Source: Seriola aureovittata (Eukaryota; Chordata; Actinopteri; Carangiformes; Carangidae). Taken from it: a stretch of DNA of 64,000 bases. The translations under genes were made by a program, and so were the position numbers. The notes below the pieces were generated by a model. It was not told where the DNA came from. It did not search any database and worked only from the letters and a program-made list of their open reading frames with translations. Position 1 is the first letter of the stretch. Every line of letters begins with the position of its first letter. The DNA is taken from contig NC_079386.1 of assembly GCF_021018895.1 (NCBI RefSeq), positions 8,847,835-8,911,834 of the forward strand, read 5' to 3'. Of this stretch, positions 28,301-40,300 are shown piece by piece.

Positions 28301-31300
28301 TGGCATGTGATGGCATAATCAGCACAAATGACACGACAGACACATTCTCTCAGCATATACTTAAAATTGAGTGGACAAGGATTGTGCTCATAAGCTTTAG
28401 TTAATATATAACTTGGTTTCTCTGTGTAATATAATAGTTAAATCAGGAAACACTTATGGAATTCAAACATTTCAGTTTAATTTGAATTTTCTCTGAACAA
28501 ACTGTTAGTCAAGGAGTTCCATCTGCAGTTTTTAAGGTAAATGTCCAAAGATAGGGTTCAAGCTATTGTTAAAAATTAGGTCATAAACTCCTATTTCCCA
28601 AAAGACACATGCCATTCATGCAGAAGATGAAAGCAGAGGAAAACAAGATCAGAATTTTGTCAAGTTTAGCTACTCACATGTTCAGTTGAATCATCATATT
28701 CCCACTGATTATGATATCAGAATATGGAGAGAAAAGAGAAAATAGATAAGGCCAGGCACAGACACTACTTGCTGGTAAGAAAATATAAACACAGTTTGTC
28801 TGCAATCAATGAATAAATCTGTTGGTTGATAAAAAAAAACAAAAAAACAATTATAGTAAAAGTAGCAATAATCATAATCATACATTGACTTGTGATTTTA
28901 CAGTAGAATTAAATTTAGTGACAAAACAGTTACTATTTTGCACAATTCAATTATTGATATGTCATGATGAAATATAGCTTTTTCCACTCCAAATGAAAGT
29001 CTTTGTTGTTGCACATGTAAAGGTGAAAGAGAGAAAACAATACTGTGTGTCTGAGAGAAGAAGTGGCTGGCTGAGTAGGGTGTTGTACCTGGGCATCATC
29101 AATCAGGATGTCCTTGATGACTGGCTGTCCTGTGGGCTCCCCATTAACCATCCTGACATAGTGCACCTGGTACCCTCGGATCTGACCGTGCTGCTTGGTG
29201 GGCATCGGTGAGCGCCAGATCACTTTAATTGATGAGGAGTTGACAGCCTCCACCTCAACTTTACGAGGTGGCCCACTAGGAACTGGAGGAACACCATGGG
29301 ATAGAAGAAAAAAGGTCAAATTTATAGAGAACCCCTCACCCTCTTTTTAAATCTTGCCCAGAGTCGTGGCGCAAAATGCTGCAGTGACAAAAAAAATCAC
29401 AAAAGTGCAGCAAACTGCAACAAGCACTGCATGACATCAATATTTCAACAATGGTAAGGGGAAAAAACAACAGCAAAAAAGGTCTGACAACTGACCTAAT
29501 CTTTAAACATTAAAAATGGGTAGAGTGGATTTTAAAAACATGGAATAAAAATGTGTTTTGCCAAAATAGAAAAGTGAAGCCAAAGGGGGGCTTCAAGTGA
29601 TTGAAATGCTTGAAGCACTACAAGAATTTTGGCTATGGAGCAAGGAAAAATAAATAAAAAAAATGATTCAATCACATGAGGGGAGAGAAAAAAAAAATAA
29701 AAAAATGGCCTTCAAAAAATTCTTCCACCTTTTTGTTATTCCCACTGTCCAGAACTTGTCCTTTTGCCAAGTTCCCAAAAAAGTGAGTTACATAAAAACG
29801 CTGCTGTACAAAAAAACTGCACAGAATATTTCAAAGTTTCAAAATTGACAGTTGGGACTGGAAGTTGGAGGCCAGCAGTTGAAAATGCCATACCATGTGT
29901 TGAAATTGAGCAGCTTTGGGGTGGAAAAAAAAAAAAAAAAAAAAAAAAAAGCCAAAAAAGGGGCTTTCGGAAAGTGAGTCACAGTTTTTTGGTTAAAAAA
30001 TGTATAGTCCAAAATGGCTAAAAGTATCAAGTGGCGACAGTCATATTAGAAGCAGGCAGAGAAGGGTAGAAAAGAAGAGGGAATTGTAGATATAGGCGAG
30101 GTTGTTAGTATTTGTCGGGGTAGGTTAAGAGGGGTAGACTGGATTTGCAGCTGGGGCTTTGTTTTAGCGAACACATACCATCCTCCTCTGTGCGGACGAG
30201 CTCTGGCAGACTTTCTGGTCCTGCTCCGACATCTGTATGAGCAATGACCGTCACGCGGTACTCTGTCCATTTTTCCAAGTTTTCCAAAAGGTACTGGGAG
30301 ATTTCCGGAGGGATGCTGGAGATTTGCTGAGTAGTTGTATCCTCCCCTTCAATCGCAGCGTATCGGATGGTGTATTGTGTTATGATTCCATTTTGTAATT
30401 CCACTGGGGGTGGCCGCCAACTTACCAGGATGCTGGTGGAGCTGGGGCTATGGCACTTGACTTCCTGAGGTGGGCCCGAGGGTTCTGGTAGGTTGGTTGG
30501 ATTTTGGAGCAGGTGCAGGTTTTGTTTCGTGTGTTTTTTTTTTTTTTGGTTTTGGTTTGGTCAGGCCATTCATTGAGTTGGATATTTGTTTTAAAGAAGT
30601 TGCAGTTTTTGTTTTGATCAGGGTGATGATGGTAGAATTGACCAAACAAGGGAAAAAAAGAAGAGGAAAACAAAATGACACAAAATAAGGAAAAATCACA
30701 AGGACTCATGGATAAATGGAATACTTTAAATCAATGAAACATCACAAATAAAGATGAAACAAAAGGCAAAGACTAACACAAAAGTGTATACACTGATGAT
30801 GAATGGAAGGTGTTGACTGGAAAAAGGACAGCTTTACCATATGTAACCTACCTTTGTCATGAAAAAACAATAACAAAGGGAAACAAAAATCATATATCCT
30901 AATATATTATTTCTTTAGTTTTAAATGAAAACCGAAACAGATTTCAAAGTACTTAGAAATGTAGTAATAACTAAGACAAATTTGGCAAGCAGTTACCATC
31001 AATCCAAAAACATAAAGGTTGATGTTTGAAGTAGTTTAAAATAGAAAAATGTTGTTTTTGTCACCAACCTTTCCGAAGCCTGTTGGTTTGTGGTAAAAGC
31101 CTGATTGTACAACAGAGAACTTCCCAAGGAGACATGACTGATTTATTAGATTCTGATAACATTGGCATGCACTTTTTAATTAAGTTCATCATTTACCTCA
31201 AAGGCAGAGTTTTGAAATTCAGAGCTTTTATACCCACCTGGTCTCTGCCCTCGTCTCTTAGACACCTCAGATTTATGTTTTGATGTGCAAAGTCCGTATT

Positions 31301-34300
31301 TATCTGACAGGTAATCAAAACGACTGAAAACAAACTTCACTGGATTCAGTTAAACTTTGTAATAAATGACACAATCTCACTTGTCTATTTCAAATTTTTA
31401 CATAAATCTGAGGTCTTTTGGGTGGAAATGTCCCTAACTACAAAGACAATACTTGCTTTGAGCTTTCTATGATATTGTTACTCCACAACTTTCTTGATTC
31501 TAATTTGAATTGAGTGTGAACATCACATCAGTGCCCGTTCTTTAAAGAAATGGGAACGTCCCTTTGACGTCCAGAGATGTGGTTTTTTGGCAGTGTAGCT
31601 ACATAGAAAGCTCAGCCTCAAAAATTTTCTATTCTTATTTTCGGCCAACATGCAATGTCAAGAGACAAGGCTTCCTAAAGGCCAAACATGCCATTTCCCT
31701 CATAAAAAAACTGTTGGGTAATGCAGATGTGGGCATTCACATAAATAATTCAAGGCTTTGGCACTCATTTAAGGCAAGACTGTTTTTGCACAACAAAGGT
31801 GGGGAGGGCTACCACTTATAACCTTGTCTCCTGACTTCACAGGAAAGCCTGGGTACACTGTCCATGCAACCTTTTCAAAATGAATTCTGCATGGTCAGGT
31901 AGACTTCATAACACTTATTTTCTATTTCAAATATTTACACCTCTGCTATTTTCAAATGCATCAACCCCTTTAATGAAAAACCTTATTCTATCTGTGTTCA
32001 GGACTGTCCTGACATTTTTGTCACTTTTTGGATTTTGCAGCGCACGTAAAATTTGGAATGCATTTGAAAATGTTTTCCTTCCCAAACATTGTGAACTCTG
32101 TCAGATAAGGAAGAAGACCTACGTGTCTGTGGAGTTTCTGCAGAGATCTCATTGGTGTAAGCTCCAACTCCATGTTTGCTACGAGCAGCCAGCCGGAAAG
32201 TATAAGTAGTGAAGGGCTTCAAGTCCTTCAGCAGGTATGTTGTTGTCGGCTCAAAACTGATACGTTTCTGTGAAAAAAAGTTTCGTATTGTCAGTTTTTC
32301 CATGAAAACAGGGAGTTCCAGATAATAAAAGTGATGAATATAAACATGTTGCCCTTTCAGATATAAAAAAGGAGAGAAAGAAATTGAGGGTACAGAGGAT
32401 CACATTCAACTGCCAGAACTGAGATGAGATGTTAGTGCATATCATTAGAATGAGTGACAATATTTAGAAGACTTTATTTTGACAAGTTACATGGTGAACT
32501 GTATTTTACATACACTTCCTTTAAGGTTAGTGTCTGACCAAAGTCAGAGAGTTTAAAAAAGAATAATAGTTAAATGATTGTTATAACACCAAAAAAATAG
32601 ATTGGCAGCCATATTGCTGCATGTATTGCAGTGCAATGCATTATTTGCCTTATATGTTGTCATAGTGTAAAAACTAACAAATGTATCATATCTAATATAG
32701 TGTTCATATTGTATTACTATAAATCCAACTAGTTATGATGAATGATTGTTCATATATATTTACACAAACTGTGTAGATATGATAGGTAAACATTTAGCAT
32801 CAAGTTAATGCATACACATTACAAAATTGTTCAGAATAGAACAACTTGGATGATCTGTTAAGCAAGCAAGAAAAACAGTCTCATAATTGTATAACACTAC
32901 ATTAAAAACAATAACAGTAATATAATGCACAATAAGTCAGACAATCATTACCTCCTCCTTGTCGTCCCTCTTCCTATACATAAGTTCATATCCTGTGATT
33001 TGGTTTTCCTGTCCCGTCTGTGCCGGGGCGATCCATGAAAGTAAAATGCTTGTTTCTGATTTGGCTTCTCCCTTAAAGTCGGTTGGTTGGGAGGGAACTG
33101 GAATTAAACCGAAGAGATAAATTCATTTCTCCACACATCTTGCACTATTCATTATAATTACAGTCATGCACTTTGTGGTAAGAGTTATTGCCACAAGATC
33201 CAGATCAAGTTGTATTTCAGAAGACGCAGTCATTTCAGCCTCATTAGCACAGTGCAGACACACAGTACACAGTTACTTCATGCTGAAAAAAATATCTGAC
33301 TTTTTCATAAGAACTAAATAACAAGACTTTTGAATTTCTTGTTCTTAGTTAACTATTCTCATAAACTATTTTCACTCTTGAGGAAGCCAGTTGAAGTGTT
33401 TGTTGACAGCCTGGAGATGTTTGTGTGTTTACAGCTCTGGTTCTCAATTGTAACCCCCTAATGAGAATCCATGACTAAAAAATTGAGCTGAAAAATTGTT
33501 TGTGACTCTCCCAGTTAAACTTTGAATTTGTTCAGTTTGTATTTTATATATTTTTTGTATTGTTAGTTTGGTTCTTGTCTGACAAAAACAAACCATTCTC
33601 ACCTCCTGTCTTAGCGATGATTTGAAGGTCTGGAGAAAGGGGTCCATCACCAACTGAGGTGTAGGCCAGAACCTTAATGTAGTAGGTCTTATTGGGGATC
33701 AGGCCCTGGATGGTTACGAAGTTCGACCCCCGCACAATCTGCTTTTCCCAGAGGTTGACGTGCTGGCTGGAATCCATGGTGTAGTAGACTCGGTAGCCCA
33801 TGATCTGCCCGTTAGCCTCCTCTGGCTCATCCCAGTGGATAACAGCTGTGGTGGTGCTCAGCATGTGACCTCTGACCTGCCTTGGTGCCGTGCTGGGTGC
33901 CTGCTCAGCTGTTTTGGCCTCGATGCTCTCGCTGGGTGGCCCTCGCCCGATGTTGTTGACAGCCACCACCCGGAACTCGTAGTCCGAGTATGGGCTGAGA
34001 CCCCCCACGCTATACCGAGTGGTGGCTACACCATCGATCTCCTTGTACGAATCCTCCGAGTACTTGGACTTGTGTTGGATTATGTAGTAGGACACTGGCT
34101 CAGGATTGCCAGAGTCCCAAGTCAATGTTATGCTGGTGGCTGTGCGCTCTGTCACCACAGGAATACCAGGAGCCTTGGGCAATGCTGTGATGATAATTAT
34201 TACATAAATATTAATAAAAATGCAAATTATACTGCAAACATTACAAAGTTATACCTCTGTAGAGTAATTTATGTTATAGTCCATAAAGACTTTATTTTAA

Positions 34301-37300
34301 TTTGTTGATGGTTGAATAATATTGATGACATTCATTTACCAGCCCACTGCACTCGATACTGATGATATACCGTGTATCTGGAGTCATAAGAGACTCGTAC
34401 GATGTGTTCTTTCTATTAGTCAGGTGGATAGTCTTACTAATATTTCACTTTCTTAGTTTACATTTGTAAAAAAAAAAAAAAATAAAAAAAAAAAAAAAAA
34501 AAGGTTTAATATTGAGTAATTTGTGAGATTAAAGCTGTGCATACCCCATGTTCAGCAGCTGGGAATGCTGGTGTCGTTAATCTCAGATTTCCCAGTGTTT
34601 ATCACTTAAATAATTTAACAGGTAAATTTATTGCTTTAATTCCCCACGCCACGGCACATGGCAAAAGATATCAGGGCAATAGATTGTCTTTATATGCCAT
34701 CTGAAGTGCGCTTGTGGGAGAGCTTGCTGCCAGACTGCTATATTGTGACTAATATCTGTATGTTATGTCTAGGAAAAACAACACTGTGTGTATGTGGGTC
34801 TGTCCCTTGTGTGCATGTGAACACGGCGACACCAGTCTGGGATATCTTTCTGGTACGCCGCAGTGTAGATATGATTACACCCAGATAAGTACCATGCCTA
34901 CAGAGGACACCAAACAATACTCACTACGTTTCACACCCCCCTCACACCCCCTCGTCCCCACCTCTCGCTAACAGAAATGGTGAGCTTGTGGCTCTGTAGC
35001 TCTCTGGCTGAGAGATAAGCACTTCACTATATTCTCAATCTGGCATCTAATGCACTGAGGCTGGTGCCAGGGCTTGTCTAAAGCTTCAAGGAATCCTCTA
35101 CAGATGACTTATCGTAGCAGTGAGGTAAATAACTTTCTTTAAAGCACTGCCAGTATTCTCTGCTTGGATAGTTTACCCTTAACATATACCAGCTGCAAAC
35201 TGCAGTATATATTTTTAACTCCTTGCAGAATTAACATACATATTAAGAAAACTGCTGCAGGTGAACTCCTAATATGAAGTGCTCCTCCTGGTTTCTATAT
35301 CTATTACAGAAGCATGACATTTCAGTCTTTAATTATGAAAAAGAAGAATAAAAAGCAGCCCTACCTTTGACTGTTATCTGTGCCACAGCCTCTATCACCC
35401 CCAGGGTTGACATGGCCACACAGGTGTAGTTGGCTGACTGCCGGACGTCTGTAAGCTCCAAGACGTTTCGTCCAATAGGCATGTCGTCCTCGGGTGTGAG
35501 GTCTTCAGCACCCAGCATCCACTTGACATATGGCATGGGAGAACCCACTGCCACACATGTGATATTGACACTGCCGCCTGGCATGATCTCATTGTCTGTA
35601 GGTGGAATGGAGAATCGTGGTGGCACCCGACGCACTGAAAAAGACATGACATAGTGTGAAAAACAAGCAGAAAATGGAACAACTGAATACAAACTGAAAT
35701 ATTCTGTATTCTCTGTTGCCAAAAGAAAAGAAATTGATCATTTTACATTTACGCTTATAATATAAGAATATTAACAAAATATTAAAGGTTTAATAGTAGC
35801 ATAAAAATTAAGTCTTTCTAGATAGATAATTTATGATCATTTGATGGAGGTTAAGAAAACACATTTTTAACACATTTGATCCAAGACTTAGATATTTCGA
35901 TGGCAAATGGGTTAACACCAACACGAGCACCATGCACAAAATACTGTGTCACCATCGGTACAGATATACAGAACTGCACAAAGTGCTGGAGAGTCGACAG
36001 CACTCCACAGTTGTATGCAAAGAAACAACTTTTAGGCTGCGTACTTCCAGCTGATGTGAGATAATGTGCCGCATCACATTCTCACATCACACAAACATAG
36101 ATAATATTATTGAGAAGTCGCACACGCAACAAAGGGGTGTTTTTCTGTGATTTTCAGGCTTAGTTCAAAGTGGAAACTAGGGCTGTCAAATGTTATGCAT
36201 TCACACTTTGAATCAGCTGTAGAGAAAAAAAAACACACACACATTAAACATGTTTCCCTGTCCTGCCTTTTGGTTCTATGCCTATTATAGAGCAATACTC
36301 CTGAAGTACTTTGTAGCCTATGTGCGGTCATGCAAGATTACATGCCTGCTATTTTTTGTGCCAGCCTACCTTTAATGTAAACAATGGCATGAAAATGGAT
36401 AAGAAAGGTACACTTTTATAAGTGGCTTTAGACTTTAGAACTTTGCCAGATAGCTCAGAGGATAACAGTAAAATTGTAGACTTTCTTTATGCTTCAATGA
36501 TGAATGAGAGGTCTTTAGTTTATCACAAGAGGACCAATTATTCTGGCACTTAAAGCATTAACTTGTCTCGCCATGCTACATTCATTCTATGATTGCACAA
36601 ATCAATCCATGCCTGTGAATGAATTCAAATCAAGAACATTAAATTATGCTAATTCAAATTATTTCAGCAGGACTGTAGGCTTTTAAATGCAGTTTAAGAA
36701 AAAGCGCTGAAAGAGGTCTTTCAGATTGAGATTTCTGAAATTCAAATTTACCTTTACCAAGGAACAAGTGTCACATGTCAAGAATTTCTAAGAATTTCTA
36801 CCAACGTCATGTGTCTTATAGGAAGGAGGAGATAAGATGCTCATCTGCTGCTAATCTGATAAAAGCTTTTCGAGACTCAAAGTAATTTAATGATTTATGT
36901 ACAGTACACATACAGTAATCATTTTGCACACAAGAAAAAAAGATCCGGAGCAATCTGGAGCAATTACTGAAATGATACACTTGATCCTTACTGCTGAGTC
37001 TTAGTTAAACCAAAATTTTTGTTATGTAATATTACTTGTGATTAAGAGCTTTTGCTGATATTTTTCATTAAGCTTCAAAATATAATCACTGGATTCAAAC
37101 TGCATATCATTTGACAGCTCTAGTAGATACACATTCCAAAAAATAAAAAATAAAAAATTCTGATAAACAAAAAATACAAGGCAAAAAATTTCAAAGAAAG
37201 TGTTACACTTTTGAGTGAACTTAAATTTAAAACATCCATAATGCACATGGACGGCTTCAATGCCTTTTAGAGGAGAGCAAGAGTCCGTCATGCATACGAG

Positions 37301-40300
37301 AACAATATGTGACTTTGCGAGGCGACCATGTAAGGGAGTCAGGGGGGAAGAGGGCTGCAGGGGCAAAATAAATAGTAATAGGGTCAGGAGGAAGATGTTT
37401 TTTGCATAGTTTAAACGAAACTCTTCGTCGAAAGGCTTAGTCTTAGTGTTACATAGCTGTAAATGTGGCTAAGACAAGCTAAAGGTCCTAGGAGAACTGA
37501 AAACTCTGAGAGAAGAAGGCAACAACATCCTAGGATAAAAGGTAGACGAATAGACAGAAAAAGAAAAATCAAGAAAATACATTATGTCTCTTCAGGTTTT
37601 ACTGATTGTCTGGTATACAAAATATTCATGGACAGTTAATATGGATAAGTGAGGGGCTTAGACATAAGGGAAACAAACAAGGACTTTGATGTTCTAAAAC
37701 ATCTGGAACATCAGGATTGAAAGTCAGTGTTACTGCCCATGGTATTTGAAAGAGATTACTTTTAACTTGGGCTCGATTACTTGTTAAATTCTCTAATGAA
37801 CCTTGAAGACAACAGTAAAGTAATATGTCACTTTTAAAAGTCTAGCTACTTGTATCTGTTGCCTGTTACTTGACCCTGCTTTGTAAACAGTCGTGTGACT
37901 CTAAACTAGTTATTTGTGCAGGTATTTGCTAGATTTGACTGCAACATTGGGACGTGCTTCCTGCTGCCTGCTACTTATTCACAAAGCCCATTCTGTTGAG
38001 CAGACTGCAGCTCTCCAGAGAGGAAATCTAGGGGAACTGCTTGCATTATTAAATACAACGTTTCTCTCACTTAATATTTAATTAATAACCAATTGGATCA
38101 CGCTCCCCACAGACATAATATTATCCCGCTCATTTCAATATCATTACATTTGTCAAGTCGCATGGATAACGCTCTAAATGCATCATTCTTTCATGACTTC
38201 CTGCAATGTAAGATCCTCGTCAGAGGAAGTACATAATCTCTGAGGGCAAGGTTGTTTTTATAGCTTGGTGCTTGACTTTAGTGCCAATTACAACAAAGGA
38301 TGGATTATGCTTTAAGATATTTATTCGATTGGAGTGAGAGCTAATTTGAGCAGAAAATTTGAGTGTAGTGATGCTTAAATAGCTTTATGGAGAGGTAGAT
38401 TCAGCAGGCTTATGAAGCAGCTCTGCAGCTATGCAGAACAGCAGTTGTAACAGATGCCCATAGAAATCAAGTACATTGTTCTGGTCGGTTTTGTGGGCCA
38501 CATTACTATTATTTTATTTCTTAAAAAATGTATTATTTTATTACTCTTTTATTCATTTTCTTATGCCATTGACCTGTTGTGTTGTTAATCATCAGAGAAA
38601 CCAAGCAGGAACACTGACAGGGTAAGGGCTGGGGAAAGGGGACGAACTAGCTCAAGCATTAACAGGTGACCATGCAAATAGACTCTCAGACAGATGCAAA
38701 TATTGTCCCTGCCACCCCACCTCAAAGATGCAAACATGCACCACCTGTTGGACAGTCAAGCATTCTGACAAGGACCAGGGGCATTCTTAATGGGAACATG
38801 AACATTGAATGTGCGACAAAGATAGAAATGATATCAGTAGATTAAAAAAAAAGAAAAGAAAAAATATATAAAGGCCACGATAATACATCTGTATTTTAAC
38901 TTGAATGTCTGTAAGAGGCTTTTTTTTTATGGAAAACAAGTGAACTTATTTCTGTTTTGTGTTGTGCTCAAAAAGTAAAAACACACCAACCTTCTCGCAG
39001 CTCTGAGGGATGTAGGGAATTTGATGCAGAACAAAATGAAATAAGGAAAGGAGAAAAACAAGGGAAACACAGAGAGTAAAAAGGCCATGTTGTAGGTGTT
39101 CAGAAGCTACTTAAACAATTCGAAGGACCTTATGTCTCTAAAGAGCAGGGAGCCCCATGTATCTCCTTGGCACCCATGTTACAAAGCAAAAGTCTGACCT
39201 GTCAGAGCTCAAACATTTTGAAGAAAGAATATTTACTTTTAACATAAATTCTGCCCAAGCCATGTGGTTAGCTTATGATCATAATTAAAATGGATGTATT
39301 TTACATTTGTATACATTATGTTATTGGGGAACTGGATGATAACTGATTATAGTAAAAGCTAACCACAGGACTGAAGAGCATTGCAAAATTTATATGAAAA
39401 TTTTGAAAAAAATTATATGAAAATTTTATATTGGCTACACATATGCATTTATAGAGAACTTATTTAAGATAATACTGAAAGAGTGACAAATCAAATGAAG
39501 CCTGGACTGATATATGCAAGAAAAAGTGAGCAGCAGGATTAACAACAGTTGCACCAATGCACCAAATATTTAGAATTTAAAAGAATGAAAGATCAAAACC
39601 TCTGTGAAAAGAAAAGATTACTAAAAGAAATCCACTGCTCCACTTTACCTATATTATATTCTGTTTACTAAAATCATAAAGCCATACATTTCTAATACTG
39701 TATAGGAACAAAAAGCTGAGACAAGCTAATTTTAGAATAATGAAATTCCCTCTGTAGTAAAATTATTTTATACCAATTTTAACTCTTGAGTTTTTTTTTT
39801 TTTTTTTTATTGTCAGTAACAAAGGTAGTCAGATTAAAGGTGTCCTTCCAATGTTGATCAATAGGGAGGAACAAAGGCCAGAGAGGATCTGTTCACTGCT
39901 GGGGAAAGAGTTGGGACTGATGGAGGAGGGCTCTCCAACCCTTTACCACCTCCGACAGTTGGGTTTGAAAGGCAATTAGTAGATAAACACAGCAAGCATT
40001 GTAGTCATTGGTGTTAGACTCAGGATAATCAACAGAAAGGACGAGAAACACATAACAGAGCAGATACTGTAGGTTCAAAACAGTGCAGGTAAGTCAAGTG
40101 CAAAAAAGAGAACAAAAAAAAATCAAAAGCAAAGCATACTTACAATTGCCTCACAGGCTACAGCCCCTGCAGACTTATTGGCTCTTATAAAGATTTCTCA
40201 TGAATTTTAAAGAGAAGGTTAATATTATGTTTGATAGAATCATGCCAGTGTTGTTGACACTTTTTTCCTACCTCTGACATATAGATTTGCTGGGGCAGAG

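Noticed and set aside
29663..30030. Possible SINE tail at the A26 run
   Set aside because: No tRNA-like promoter or target duplication seen next to the A run; listed only as a simple repeat.
31564..32209. Plus-strand frames of 85 and 109 codons
   Set aside because: Intronic, and the second overlaps the FN3 exon in antisense; no motifs.
33760..34308. 182-codon open frame on the plus strand
   Set aside because: It lies antisense to the FN1-FN2 exon and reflects its codon composition; no family motif.
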